Counted from the first letter of the stretch, positions 8,387 to 17,347 are shown. The stretch: 64,000 nucleotides of DNA from Candidatus Ribeiella danica (GCA_016717335.1 JADKFS010000002.1:186001-250000), one strand, 5' to 3'. A program made the numbers and translations. Notes: a model not told the origin generated them from the sequence alone.

Positions 8387-8819
8387 ATGCGACACGTTTT
8401 TCGCCGGCTGATCGTCGCGATCGGCCTGAGCCTGCTTGCGGCCTGCGGCGCCGCGCCACAAGCCGCCGCCCCCCGGCCGGCCGCGCCCCAGGTAGTAGCG
8501 GCCGTCACGAACATCAGCGTGACCGATCTCAAGCAGAGGCTCGACCAGCGCCAGCAGCTCGTGCTGCTGGACGTCCGCACCCCCGAGGAGTACACCGGCG
8601 ACGGGCATGTGGCCGGGTCGCGGCTGATCCCGCTCCAGGATCTGGCCAGCCGCGCCGGCGAGCTGCCGAAGGACCAGCAGATCGCCTGCATCTGCCGATC
8701 CGGCAACCGCAGCAAGACGGCGTGCGACCAGCTCAGCCAGCTGGGCTTCACCGGTCTGCTGAACGTCGAGGGTGGGAATGCATGCCTGGGGGCAGGCCGG
8801 GTTCCCGATCGAGAAGTGA
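8387..8819 (+). CDS. Rhodanese-like lipoprotein with an apparent +1 frameshift near the C-terminus
   Basis: The protein begins with a lipoprotein signal (LSLLAACGA, lipobox Cys about residue 21) and continues as a single rhodanese domain. VLLDVRTPEEYTGDGHVAGS leads to the active loop CRSGNRSK, whose Cys would carry the persulfide. The frame-0 reading then runs into unrelated sequence to 9016, overlapping the next gene by 166 bases. Skipping one base at about 8777-8778 restores MHAWGQAGFPIEK and a TGA at 8817-8819, the usual rhodanese ending (GGM-x-AW-x2-AG-P). Either there is a base error in the sequence or the gene is lightly damaged after its catalytic loop. The ATG has AGAGGA upstream. Confidence 0.75.
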
Positions 8820-8850
8820 GCCTCCTGATATGGAGTAGAGGCAGACTGGC

Positions 8851-9738
8851 ATGCGAATCAGAACAATCGGGATCGGCGTGCTGCTCGCGCTGCTACTGGG
8901 CGCGTGCGGCGGGAGTCCCTCCGGCGCCAGCGCGATCCCTGGGCAGATCGCCTTTGTGTCCGACCGCGACGGCAGCCGGCAGATCTTCGTCGTGCGGCCG
9001 GACGGCCGCGCGCTGACGCAGATCACGCGCGGCGGCTCGTATCACGTCGCTCCGGCGTGGTCGCCGGATAGCCGGCAGCTGGCGTATGTGTCCGATCGGG
9101 CCGACCGCACCTGGCAGATCTATGTGATGAATGCGGATGGCTCCGGACAGCGCCGGCTGGTCGCGCACCCGCCTGCCAGCGACGATAACCCGTCCTGGTC
9201 GCCGGATGGCGCGCGGATCGCGTTCGACGTCTTCTACGCGAACAACTTCGACATCGCCGTCGTGGCGGCCGATGGGTCGACGCTGGCCAGCACGACCCAC
9301 GACGCCACAGCCGACACGCACCCGACCTGGTCGCCCGCCGGGAGCCGGATCGCGTTCGAGTCCGGCAGCGGCGACGACAAGGACGACATCTACACCATGC
9401 GCGCGGACGGCTCGGAGCTGACAAATCTGACCAACGACCCGGCGCATGACGCCGTTCCGGAGTGGTCGCCTGATGGCGCGCGGATCGCGTTCGTGTCCGA
9501 TCGGAGCGGGAACCGGGATGTCTATCTGATGAGCGCCGACGGCTCGGGCGTGACCAACCTGACCAACGACCCCGCCGACGACGGCTCGCCCACCTGGTCG
9601 CCCGACGGCGCCTGGCTCGCGTTCGTCTCCAATCGGGGCGGGAACTTCGACATCTACACGATGCGAGCGGATGGCACGGCTGTCACCAACCTGACGCACA
9701 GCCAGGCCGTCGACGCCGACCCGGCCTGGGGCCGCTAA
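8851..9738 (+). CDS. TolB-like beta-propeller lipoprotein
   Basis: The 295-residue product starts with a lipoprotein signal (LLALLLGACGG; Cys about residue 19) and then has about six PD40/WD40-like blades. Each blade carries the pattern W-SPDG-xR-IAFVSDR-x-G-x2-DIY-x-M-x-ADGS (seen at about 35, 75, 115, 160, 200 and 245). Such propellers sit outside the membrane and bind proteins or sugars; no enzymatic motif is present. It starts 31 bases after the restored rhodanese stop, so the two lipoproteins probably form one transcript. The Asp/Ser-rich repeats are very regular, which suggests blade duplication. Confidence 0.85.
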   Translation: MRIRTIGIGVLLALLLGACGGSPSGASAIPGQIAFVSDRDGSRQIFVVRPDGRALTQITRGGSYHVAPAWSPDSRQLAYVSDRADRTWQIYVMNADGSGQRRLVAHPPASDDNPSWSPDGARIAFDVFYANNFDIAVVAADGSTLASTTHDATADTHPTWSPAGSRIAFESGSGDDKDDIYTMRADGSELTNLTNDPAHDAVPEWSPDGARIAFVSDRSGNRDVYLMSADGSGVTNLTNDPADDGSPTWSPDGAWLAFVSNRGGNFDIYTMRADGTAVTNLTHSQAVDADPAWGR

Positions 9739-9760
9739 TACGTTGGTGATGCTTCGGAGT

Positions 9761-9884
9761 ACCCCTCCCACGGCCCCTGCCAGGGGCGGAAGTAAGATTA
9801 TTGGCAGGAGGGTGCGGCTGCTTTGCAGCCGCACCCTCCTGCCAAAATGCCCCCCTCTCCCGGCTGGGAGAGGGGGGTAAGGGT
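9761..9884. repeat. Family A three-hairpin intergenic element (copy 3)
   Basis: Between convergent lipoprotein genes. Central hairpin TTGGCAGGAGGGTGCGGCTG ... paired with CAGCCGCACCCTCCTGCCAA around a TTTG-like loop. Flanking hairpins CGGCCCCTGCCAGGGGCGG-like and CCCCTCTCCCGGCTGGGAGAG. Confidence 0.75.
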
Positions 9885-9913
9885 AAATAGTAAACAGCCC
9901 CGCGCAGAGGACG

Positions 9914-11323
9914 CTAGCGCACGCTGCCCGGGATGCCCAGCTGGTCGAGCGCCTCGGGTGCGAACATCTGGCCGTCGATCAGCCACGCCCAGCCGTCGCT
10001 TGAAGCGCGCAGGTAGATCGTCAGGTCGCCGTCGGCGCTGCGGTGCAGCGTCGCCCGGGCGTAGCCGCCGTCGATCGCGTCGACGCTGAGCCAGCCGTCG
10101 GCGCCGCCGTAGGCCGGGCTGCTGTAGTAGGCGATCAGGGTGTCGACGATCGCCGGCACCGTGTCGGCCTTGAGCAGCGAGCGCGGGATGCCGGCGCTTG
10201 CCAGGGCTTCAGGCGTCGGATCGCCCGCCACGAGCGCCACCTCCCAGCCCGCGCCCGGCGCCTGGCGCAGGTAGAAGAACTGCTTGGCCTCGCCGTAGGG
10301 CAGCGCGTAGGCGGCGGCGTACTCGCCGGCCACCGCCACCGCGCCGACGATGATCGGCTTGCCGGGCAGGCCCGGGCGCAGGTGCCCGAGCGTCACCGTG
10401 CCGACGTTCGAGTAGTCGTAGACCCCCGGGCGGCTGGCCGCCGGCTCCTGTGGCGGCAGCTCGCTATGCAGCCAGCGGGCGCCGCTGACCTTCCACTCGC
10501 CGCGCTCGACGACCAGCGAGAACTCGTAGTAGTGGCGCTTCGCGTCGTCGATCAGCACGGCCGGCACGAACAGCACCTCGGACGGCCGGTCGAGCGGCGC
10601 GCCGACGTCGTAGGTCACCCAGTGGTGGTTGAGCCCGAGCGCCTGCTCGACCGGCAGGTCGTGGCTCAGATTGGAGGCCAGGTAGCCCCAGGCCGCCTGG
10701 GTGCCGACGGCGTGCAGGAGGCCGGCGACGGTCTGGCTGGCCTGCTGGCGGGTTGGCCCGCCGGCCACCTGGTAGCTGAACGGCGCGCTGGCGAGCGTCG
10801 CGTTTGTGTTGGCGTCCATCACCACCAGGGCGATCTGGCCGGCGGGCACCGGCTGACCCGAGGGCAGGTTGGCGGGTAGCACGAAGCTGCCGGCCCAGCG
10901 CCCCGCGGCGTCGACGCGGGCCGAGGTCAGGGCCTCGCCGACCGGCTGCGGCGTTCCGAGGCGCACGGCGATGTCGCTGCCGGGCGCGAAGTTCCAGCCG
11001 GTGAGGTTGATCTGCGCGCCGGCCACACCCTCGCGCGGGTCGAAGCCGAAGGTCGGCTGCGGCGCGGGCTGCGCGGCGGTCGGCTGTGCGACGGCGGTGG
11101 GTCGCGCGGCGGTGGGCTGTGCGACGGCGGTAGGCTGCGTGGTGGCGGTGGGTCGCGCGACAGTAGGCTGCGTGGTGGCGCTGGGCTGTGCGGCGGCGGT
11201 GGGCGCGCCGCTGGGCTGGGCGGTCGGCTGCGCAGTCGTCGGCGAGCCGGATACACCGGCGCAGGCTGCGAGTGCGCCGGCAAAGAGAACGGCTGCGAGC
11301 AGCCGCTGAGCATGCGAGAGCAT
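9914..11323 (-). CDS. Secreted lipoprotein with Pro/Thr-rich linker and IPT/TIG-like domain
   Basis: The protein (469 residues from the ATG at 11323) has a lipoprotein signal LLAAVLFAGALAACAG. A linker of tandem TAQPTA/ARPTA units (about residues 25-85) follows, mirrored by a degenerate DNA repeat at about 11080-11240. Then comes an IPT/TIG-like beta domain beginning GFDPREGVAGAQINLTGWNF. The rest (about 185-470) is unassigned, with repeated YLRQAPG/YLRASSD beta-strand patterns. An ATG 15 bases upstream is possible, but GAAGGG is better spaced for 11323. It is probably surface-anchored; no enzymatic motif was seen. Confidence 0.75.
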   Translation of the reverse strand: MLSHAQRLLAAVLFAGALAACAGVSGSPTTAQPTAQPSGAPTAAAQPSATTQPTVARPTATTQPTAVAQPTAARPTAVAQPTAAQPAPQPTFGFDPREGVAGAQINLTGWNFAPGSDIAVRLGTPQPVGEALTSARVDAAGRWAGSFVLPANLPSGQPVPAGQIALVVMDANTNATLASAPFSYQVAGGPTRQQASQTVAGLLHAVGTQAAWGYLASNLSHDLPVEQALGLNHHWVTYDVGAPLDRPSEVLFVPAVLIDDAKRHYYEFSLVVERGEWKVSGARWLHSELPPQEPAASRPGVYDYSNVGTVTLGHLRPGLPGKPIIVGAVAVAGEYAAAYALPYGEAKQFFYLRQAPGAGWEVALVAGDPTPEALASAGIPRSLLKADTVPAIVDTLIAYYSSPAYGGADGWLSVDAIDGGYARATLHRSADGDLTIYLRASSDGWAWLIDGQMFAPEALDQLGIPGSVR

Positions 11324-11465
11324 AGGACGACCCTTCATCTTTCAGACAGCCGCGGCGCACCAGCCCGGTGGCGATGCGCCGCGACTATGCGATTTACCTT
11401 CCAGACGTGCACCATAGCAGGCGAGTTCCGGCTGCGCCGCACCCTCACGCGAAGTTCCGCCCAAC

Positions 11466-11503
11466 GACTCAGAGCGCTCCGCCTTGCGGCGGAGCGCTGA
11501 GTC
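11466..11503. repeat. Strong inverted repeat
   Basis: GACTCAGAGCGCTCCGCC pairs with GGCGGAGCGCTGAGTC (one mismatch or bulge) around TTGC. It lies between the lipoprotein start and family B copy 2, in the 420-base gap 11324-11743, where no gene is supported. Confidence 0.7.
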
Positions 11504-11507
11504 TTGA

Positions 11508-11744
11508 AAGTTGTAGTGTCCGGGGGCTTCGCCCTGGACCCCAACATGACGCAGCCTCACGTTCAGCGCTTGACGCGTATGCCTGGCTGAATCCACGGGC
11601 AGCGGGAGGCAACACGTCCAATCGGAACAGTGCGAGGCATGCGCCACGACGATTGCAGCTGATACGGCATCATTTGCCGGAGGGGGGCTGGGGGTACCCG
11701 CTGGGTGCCGGGCGGCCGGGGCGCAGCGCCCCGGAAAAACCGCC
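11508..11744 (-). repeat. Family B structured repeat (copy 2, minus orientation)
   Basis: Reverse-complement landmarks in order: GGGGCTTCGCCCTGGACCCC, GTATGCCTGGCTGAATCCAC, GGAGGCAAC, GGCATGCGCCACGACGAT, TTTGCCGGAGGGGG, GGGGCGCAGCGCCCC. It abuts the stop of the ABC permease gene. Confidence 0.8.
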
Positions 11745-13336
11745 TATCCGAGGTCGCGGCGGCGCAGCCCGGCCAGGCCGGCGGCCGTGAGCAGCGCGGC
11801 GACCGCGGTCAGCCAGATCAGCGCGGCCACGCTCACCGGGCTGGCCCAGTGCACGTGCGCGAACGGTGAGATGTCGAAGACTGACTGGCTCACCTGCTGC
11901 AGCTCCCAGCCAAGCTCGAGCGCCAGGAACAGCGCCAGCGCTGCCCAGCTCACGGCCATAGCGAGCCGCGGCAGCAGCCCGTACAGCAGCGTAGCCAGCC
12001 CAGCCATCACCCAGACGGCCGGCAGGGTCGCCAGCGTGCGCGCCAGCAGGCGCGGCAGCGCGTCGCCGACATCGCCCGAGCTCAGGCCGTAGCCCAGCCC
12101 GATCGTCAGCCCCAGCACCGCCAGCACGACCGTCGGGCCGAGCGCTGCGAAGACCAGGTGGCTGCTGGCCCAGCGCAGCCGGCTGACCGGCGTCGCCAGC
12201 ACCGGGTCGGCCCGCCCGTCCACCTCCTCGGAGCGCAGGCGCAGCGCAGCCATGATCGCATACGCCGCGGCCACCTGGCCGAGGACGTACATGATGATGA
12301 ACAGGAAGGCGTCGCCGGCGTCGCGTGCGCCCATGCGCGCCACCCAGCCGCTGAGCTCGGGTGTGTCCACGAACTTGGACATGCTCTGGCCGATGCTGCC
12401 CAGCAGCGTGCCAAAAACGAGCGCGCCCGCCGTCCAGCCGAGCAGCGCGCCGCGCTGCAGCCGCCACGCCAGCGCCAGCGGGCTGCGCAGGCCCGGCGCC
12501 GCGCCTTCCGGCCCGAGCCGAGCCGGCAGTAGGCCGGCGCCCAGGTCCCGCCGCGCAGACAGCACGTAGGCTAGCACGGCCAGCGCGACGGCCAGGCCGA
12601 GCGGGAGCGCGAAGACCCACCAGCGCTCGCCCGCGAAGGCGCGCGTGAGCCGCACCCAGCCGAGCGGCGACAGCCAGGACAGCCACAGCCGCTCGCCTTC
12701 GGGGCCGCTCGAGTCGCCTACGATCCGCACCAGGTAGGCCAGGCCGAACGCCGCCAGCGCGATGCCGCGCGCCCCGCCGGGGCTCTCGGTCACCTGCGCG
12801 GCGACGGCCCCAATAGCCGCAAAGACCCAGCCGGACGACGCGGCCGATAGACCCAGCGCGATTGCCCCCGCCGCCGGCAGCCCGAGACCGATCAGCCCGC
12901 CCGCGATCAGCGCGGCGATGACCAGGTTGGCGCCCAGCGTCACGATCAGCGCGGCCGTCAGCTGCGCGTGCCGGCCGACGACCGCCGCGCCCAGCAGCTC
13001 GCGCCGCCCGGTTTCCTCCTCCGTCCGCGTGTGCCGGATGACCAGCAGCAAGCTCACTGGCGCGATCAGGATCGCGCTCTGCAGGCCGGTGCGCCACGCG
13101 GCCAGCCCGCCGAGCGTCGGGCTGAAGATGAAGCCGAGTGTCGCGATCGTCGCCGAGGTGCTCATGTTCGCGTCGGTGTAGGCCTGTATTGCGGCGGCGG
13201 TGGGGTAGAGCTTGGCGAACGAGGCCGCAATCCCAATTGGCGCGAGTACCACCAGCGCGATCCAGATCGCCAGCGGGATGCGGTCGCGCCGCAGGATCAG
13301 GCGCACGAGCGTGCCGGTGCTCACAAAGGCGCTCAT
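11744..13336 (-). CDS. ABC-2 type exporter permease (polyketide-antibiotic exporter family)
   Basis: This 530-residue integral membrane protein has about twelve hydrophobic helices arranged as two ABC-2 halves. The first half has IPLAIWIALVVLAPIGIAAS and RTEEETGRRELLGAAVVGR. The second repeats the E-x-GRADPVLATPVSRL theme after AYAIMAALRLRSEE. This tandem layout matches the TnrB3/tetronasin-type exporter family (COG3559). Its ATG overlaps the stop of the upstream ATPase (ATGA), so the two subunits are coupled. A TetR regulator heads the operon. Probable role: drug or lipid efflux; the substrate is unknown. Confidence 0.88.
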   Translation of the reverse strand: MSAFVSTGTLVRLILRRDRIPLAIWIALVVLAPIGIAASFAKLYPTAAAIQAYTDANMSTSATIATLGFIFSPTLGGLAAWRTGLQSAILIAPVSLLLVIRHTRTEEETGRRELLGAAVVGRHAQLTAALIVTLGANLVIAALIAGGLIGLGLPAAGAIALGLSAASSGWVFAAIGAVAAQVTESPGGARGIALAAFGLAYLVRIVGDSSGPEGERLWLSWLSPLGWVRLTRAFAGERWWVFALPLGLAVALAVLAYVLSARRDLGAGLLPARLGPEGAAPGLRSPLALAWRLQRGALLGWTAGALVFGTLLGSIGQSMSKFVDTPELSGWVARMGARDAGDAFLFIIMYVLGQVAAAYAIMAALRLRSEEVDGRADPVLATPVSRLRWASSHLVFAALGPTVVLAVLGLTIGLGYGLSSGDVGDALPRLLARTLATLPAVWVMAGLATLLYGLLPRLAMAVSWAALALFLALELGWELQQVSQSVFDISPFAHVHWASPVSVAALIWLTAVAALLTAAGLAGLRRRDLG

Positions 13337-14259
13337 CGTAGCACCTCTTCGACCTGGCGTGCCTGCGCGGCCGGCGCGCGAGTCTCGTAGTGCCGCATGA
13401 ACAGCTCCTCCAGCGTCGGCGGCTGGCTGACCAGGCTGCGCACGCCCAGCCCGGCGAGCGCGCGGAGCAGCCCGTCCAGCCCTTCGGCGTCGACTGTGCA
13501 GCGTAGCCGGGTGCCTTCGGCCTGCAGATCGTGCACGCCCGGCAGCGCCGCCAGCCCGGCCGGCGGCTGCGCCAGATCGGCCACGATCGAGGTGCGGGTC
13601 AGGTGGCGCAGCTCGGCGAGCGTGCCGCTCTCGACTGTGCGCCCGCCGCGGATAATGCTGACCCGATCGCACAGCGCCTCGACCTCGGCCAGGATATGGC
13701 TGGAGAGCAGCACGGTGCGGCCGCGGGCGCGCTCCTCTTCGATGCACGCGCGGAACACCGCCTCCATCAGCGGGTCGAGGCCCGCGGTCGGCTCGTCCAG
13801 AATCAGCAGCTCGACGTCGGAGGCCAGCGCCGCCACCAAAGCGACCTTCTGGCGGTTGCCCTTCGAGTAGGCGCGGGCCTTCTTGCGCGGGTCAAGGTCG
13901 AAGCGCGCGAGCAGGTCGGCGCGCCGCCGCGGGTCGAGCCCGCCGCGCAGCCGGCCGAGCAGATCGATAATCTCGCCGCCCGAGAGGCTCGGCCACAGCG
14001 TGACGTCGCCGGGGACGTAGGCCAGGCGGCGGTGCAGCGCGACAGCGTCGCGCCACGGGTCGCCGCCGAGCAGGCGCGCCTCGCCGGCGTCGGGGCGCAG
14101 CAGGCCGAGCAGGATGCGAATGGTGGTGGTCTTCCCGGCGCCGTTCGGCCCGAGAAAGCCGTGAACCTCGCCGGCGCCGACCGTCAGGTCGAGCCCATCG
14201 AGCGCGCGCGTCCGGCCGAACGACTTGACCAGGCCGGACGTGGAACATACGGAGGTCAT
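13333..14259 (-). CDS. ABC transporter ATP-binding protein (drug exporter type)
   Basis: The 308-residue ATPase energises the permease encoded next. Walker A is GPNGAGKTT (about 39-47), the ABC signature is YSKGNRQKVALV (a variant of LSGGQ typical of this exporter group), Walker B is LLILDEPTAGLDP, and the H-loop is SSHILAE. A C-terminal regulatory domain follows. The ATG at 14259 is chosen because MTSVCSTSGLVKSFG begins the fold; the longer open frame upstream lacks homology. TAGGAGA lies about 13 bases upstream. It sits between tetR and the permease. Confidence 0.93.
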   Translation of the reverse strand: MTSVCSTSGLVKSFGRTRALDGLDLTVGAGEVHGFLGPNGAGKTTTIRILLGLLRPDAGEARLLGGDPWRDAVALHRRLAYVPGDVTLWPSLSGGEIIDLLGRLRGGLDPRRRADLLARFDLDPRKKARAYSKGNRQKVALVAALASDVELLILDEPTAGLDPLMEAVFRACIEEERARGRTVLLSSHILAEVEALCDRVSIIRGGRTVESGTLAELRHLTRTSIVADLAQPPAGLAALPGVHDLQAEGTRLRCTVDAEGLDGLLRALAGLGVRSLVSQPPTLEELFMRHYETRAPAAQARQVEEVLR

Positions 14260-14343
14260 AGGCAATGGGTCTCCTACAGCGCGGAGCGGCATAGCCGGCG
14301 CGATCGGTGTCGGCTCAACCACGCTGCTCCGCGCCATCAAGGG

Positions 14344-15075
14344 TCAGGGCTCGAGCCCCTGCCGCAGCTGCTCGCGCGCAATGGCCGCGTCGCGATCCAG
14401 GTACTGTTGCACGGCCTGGAAGGCCAGATCCGATCCAGGGGTGCGCTCGGGCTCGAGCGTGCGGTGCACCGTCTCGGCCAGCAGATCGGCCAGCTCCTCG
14501 TCGGCCAGCCGGTAGTCGTCCGGCAGCAGCGGCGCGACGAGGAAGAAGCCGGCGAACGCCGCGCTGACGAGAAATACCTGCGTTCGTAGGCTCAGGTCGG
14601 TTCGCACCAGCCCCTGCTCGCGCAGGGCCGCCAGGTAGGTCGCGAAGCCGGCCGCGCGCTCGGCCAGAGCCGCGCTATTCTGCGCGCTGTGGGCGAGCCT
14701 GCCGATCACCTCGGCGTCGCGCAGGAGCGCCGCCTTGAGCAGCGGGCGCTGCAGAAGCGCGAGGGCGGAGTGCCGCAGCATGGCGCGCAGTGTCGCGCCG
14801 GCCGGGTCAGCCGCGACACGCTGCTGGACCTCCTCCGTCAGCGCCAGCCGCTCGCGCTGCATCAGCGCGCCGAAGAGCTCCTCGCGCGTCTTCCAGTGCA
14901 GGTAGATCGTGCCCTTGGCGACGCCGGCCTGCCGGGCGATGTCGTCGATCGTGGTTTTATTGTAGCCCCAGCGCAGGATCAGAGCGGCCGTAACGTCGAG
15001 GATGCGCTGGGCGCGCTCCTCGCGCTTCGAGCCATCCTGTGGCTGGACGCTGGAGTCCTGGCGCCTATCAGGCAT
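14344..15075 (-). CDS. TetR family transcriptional regulator
   Basis: The 243-residue protein has an N-terminal TetR DNA-binding domain (about 20-66): ILDVTAALILRWGYNKTTIDDIARQAG followed by GTIYLHWKTREELF. The C-terminal ligand-binding domain is helical. Two ATGs compete. The one at 15075 has GGAGG at about 7 bases, whereas 15081 has it nearly touching, so 15075 is preferred. It is the first gene of the exporter operon, and an operator-like dyad lies just upstream, so it probably represses itself and the exporter. The inducer is unknown. Confidence 0.92.
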   Translation of the reverse strand: MPDRRQDSSVQPQDGSKREERAQRILDVTAALILRWGYNKTTIDDIARQAGVAKGTIYLHWKTREELFGALMQRERLALTEEVQQRVAADPAGATLRAMLRHSALALLQRPLLKAALLRDAEVIGRLAHSAQNSAALAERAAGFATYLAALREQGLVRTDLSLRTQVFLVSAAFAGFFLVAPLLPDDYRLADEELADLLAETVHRTLEPERTPGSDLAFQAVQQYLDRDAAIAREQLRQGLEP

Positions 15076-15097
15076 GGCCATACCTCCCTGTTTGAAA

Positions 15098-15125
15098 AAT
15101 GACCAGATCTACTTATTTGGTCATT
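15098..15125. promoter_or_regulatory. Probable TetR operator
   Basis: Perfect 8-bp arms AATGACCA and TGGTCATT are separated by 12 bases, in the leader of the tetR-ABC operon, between its promoter and its ribosome site. Position and symmetry fit autorepression. Confidence 0.7.
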
Positions 15126-15139
15126 CGTTTGTTTAGTGG

Positions 15140-15168
15140 AGTATACTGCGAACGAGCGCGCGAGTCAA
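15140..15168 (-). promoter_or_regulatory. Sigma-70-type promoter of the tetR exporter operon
   Basis: On the minus strand: -35 TTGACT (15163-15168), 17-base spacer, -10 TATACT (15140-15145). The predicted start near 15133 lies just before the operator dyad. Confidence 0.75.
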
Positions 15169-15185
15169 GGGTGATTCGACGTTCA

Positions 15186-15388
15186 GCCGACAGTCGCTCT
15201 AGCGCTTGCCGTGCATGCCTGGCTGAATTCACGCGCGGAGGGAGGCAACCCGCCCCGCAGGCATAGTGCCGGGCATGGGCCACTGGCATTGAGGAGGAGG
15301 CAGCCTCATTTACGGCAGAGGGCTTGAGGAACCGGCGCGGGCTCCCCAGGCAGGGAGGCCGGAGCGCGGCGCTCCGGAAGAATCAGAT
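15186..15388 (-). repeat. Family B structured repeat (copy 3, minus orientation, divergent)
   Basis: Recognisable boxes: GCATGCCTGGCTGAATTCAC, GGAGGCAACCC, GGGCATGGGCCAC, TTTACGGCAGAGG, GGAGCGCGGCGCTCC. It is more degraded than other copies. It fills the gap before the hybrid kinase stop at 15396. Confidence 0.65.
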
Positions 15389-15395
15389 CGCCAAC

Positions 15396-17024
15396 CTAAG
15401 GCTCGTCCGTGGCGAGCGCCGACAGCAGCTCCTGTCGCGTGAACGGCTTGCGCAGCACAGGCAGGTTGTACTGCCGAAGGAAGTCCTCGGTGCGCGCATT
15501 GTTGGTGTCGCCGGTCATAATGATCAGGCGCGGCGGGCGATCCAGCTCGGCGGCGTGGAGCTGGTGGTAGAACGTCATTCCGTCCATGTCGGGCATGCGG
15601 ATATCGCACAGGATCGTATCGCACGGCTCGCGGCTCAGCGCCTCGAGCGCCGGCCGGGCTCGCTGCATACCGACCACAGTATAGCCGCTGCGCGACAGGA
15701 GGCGGGTGACCAGGTCGACAATGGCCGGCTCGTCGTCGATGACCAGCACGCGGCCGTGGGCCTCGGCCCGCGGCTCTTGGTTCGGCGCGGGCAGGCGCGG
15801 ATCGACCTTCCGGCTGACCGGCAGGGTGATTCGAAACGTCGCGCCGCGGCCCGGCTCGCTGGCGACCTGGAGGGTGCCGCCGTGCTGCTGAACGATCGCG
15901 TACGCAATCGCCAGCCCCATGCCGGTGCCCTGGCCAACCGGGCGGGTCGTGACGAACGGCTCGAACAGCCGGCCAAGCACCTGTGGCGCCAGTCCAGGGC
16001 CATTGTCGGCGATGTCGATCACCACCACGCCCTCGTTCTCGGGCGCGCCGCGCGCCCGCGTCAGCTCGGGCAGCACCGACGGCAGCTCGACCGGCGCGTG
16101 GCAGGCGTAGACACGGAAGATGATCCGGGGGTAGGCGCAGCCGGCCAGCGCCTGCTCGGCGTTGATCAGCAGGTTGAGCAGCACCTGCTGGATCTGCGGC
16201 CCGTCGCCCCACAGCATCGGCAGGTCAGGATCGTAGCTCACCTCAAGCGCAATCTCGCCTGTCTGGAAGGCTGAGCGCTTGAGATCCAGCACCCGCTCGA
16301 CCAGATCGCGCGGGTTATGCCAGTCGGCCTCGACCTTGCCGTGGCGGGCAAAGGTCACCAGGCTCTGCAGCACGCGCCGGCCGCGCTGCGCGGCGTCGAT
16401 AATCTGGCGGACGGCGCGGCGGTCGTCTTCGCTGTCGAGGGTCGGCAGCAGCTCGGCGTTGCCGAGAATGATCGCCAGCGGGTTGTTCAGCTCGTGGGCC
16501 ACGCCCGCGACCAGCTCGCCAAGCGAAGCCAGCTTGGATGCCTGCACCAGCTGCGCCTGAGTCGAGCGCAGCTGCTCGTAGGCCGCCTTTAGCTCCTGGT
16601 GCTGCTTCGCCAGAGCCGCCAGCGTCTCGGCGCGCGCGTTCTCGGCCGCGCGGATGCGCAGCAGCGCGCGAGCGCGCGCCAGCAGCTCGTCGCCGTGGAA
16701 TGGCTTGGTCACATAGTCGTCGGCGCCGGCATCCAGCCCGGCGATCCGGTCGGCCAGTTCGTTGCGCGCGGTCAGCATCAGCACGGGCAAAAACGTGTTC
16801 GCCGAGCGCCGCTTGATCTCGCGGCACACCTGGTCGCCCGGCATGTCGGGCAGCATCCAGTCGAGGATCACAAGGTCGGGGTCATCGTGATCGAGACTCG
16901 CGATCGCATCTACGGCCGTACTCGCCCGGACAGGCCGGTATTCAGCCTCCTCAAGCAACACCGCAATCAACTTGGAGATATGAACATCATCCTCGACCAC
17001 GAGCACGACCGGAATGTGAGCCAT
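15396..17024 (-). CDS. Hybrid two-component protein: receiver - histidine kinase - receiver
   Basis: The 542-residue cytosolic protein has no membrane segment. REC1 (about 5-120) has the acidic pair ED at 11-12, phosphoacceptor D55 (LVILDWMLP) and K107. A coiled linker (about 125-160) leads to HisKA with H177 in GVAHELNNPLA. The ATP-binding domain has N288 (NLLINAEQAL), DNGPGL at 340-345 and GTGMG at 366-370. REC2 (about 425-540) has D474 in LCDIRMPDMDG and the KPF lysine near the C-terminus. All catalytic residues are intact. The architecture suggests that REC1 receives phosphate from another kinase and that REC2 passes it on or feeds back. No partner gene is adjacent. The start at 17024 places VVLVVEDD at the N-terminus. 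Confidence 0.93.
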   Translation of the reverse strand: MAHIPVVLVVEDDVHISKLIAVLLEEAEYRPVRASTAVDAIASLDHDDPDLVILDWMLPDMPGDQVCREIKRRSANTFLPVLMLTARNELADRIAGLDAGADDYVTKPFHGDELLARARALLRIRAAENARAETLAALAKQHQELKAAYEQLRSTQAQLVQASKLASLGELVAGVAHELNNPLAIILGNAELLPTLDSEDDRRAVRQIIDAAQRGRRVLQSLVTFARHGKVEADWHNPRDLVERVLDLKRSAFQTGEIALEVSYDPDLPMLWGDGPQIQQVLLNLLINAEQALAGCAYPRIIFRVYACHAPVELPSVLPELTRARGAPENEGVVVIDIADNGPGLAPQVLGRLFEPFVTTRPVGQGTGMGLAIAYAIVQQHGGTLQVASEPGRGATFRITLPVSRKVDPRLPAPNQEPRAEAHGRVLVIDDEPAIVDLVTRLLSRSGYTVVGMQRARPALEALSREPCDTILCDIRMPDMDGMTFYHQLHAAELDRPPRLIIMTGDTNNARTEDFLRQYNLPVLRKPFTRQELLSALATDEP

Positions 17025-17341
17025 GAGTCTTTTGCTCCGGCGCAGGCGCCGACCCGTGCTGCAGGGCACGTCAGCTAGCTGTGCAATATTATGATGTTAG
17101 CTTTAGCAGACGGTGTGCCGGTAGTTTGATCCACCGCCGCACCAGCGCGGCAAGCAGCTACAGGGCTACGTAGATTCCAAGTGGTCCACCGCAGTGGAAC
17201 ACGCATGTCGTTAAACGAGCGCAAGCATAAACATTTTGATCTCATTTTGACCTTTATTGTATCACAACCGTCCAGAGCGGCGCGCTCTCACACGGCGCTC
17301 ATTCGTGGTGCGGTCCATCCGGCGATGTTCCATGGTACAAT
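17025..17341 (+). promoter_or_regulatory. Intergenic region between divergent kinase and tatD; extended -10 at 17333-17341
   Basis: The 323-base gap contains no supported gene and is AT-richer than its surroundings around 17220-17275. Just before the tatD ATG (17348), TG-G-TACAAT at 17333-17341 fits an extended -10 and would start transcription at about the A of the ATG. No ribosome-binding site is visible, so a leaderless tatD transcript is plausible. A kinase promoter on the other strand was not convincing. Confidence 0.4.
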
Positions 17342-17347
17342 GCCGCC

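Noticed and set aside
8820..9016. C-terminal extension of the rhodanese ORF beyond the frameshift
   Set aside because: It overlaps the propeller lipoprotein start, and the conserved ending is found in the other frame.
11744..13747. 667-residue version of the ABC permease
   Set aside because: The extra N-terminus is the other frame of the ATPase gene; the ATG at 13336 overlapping the ATPase stop is the natural start.
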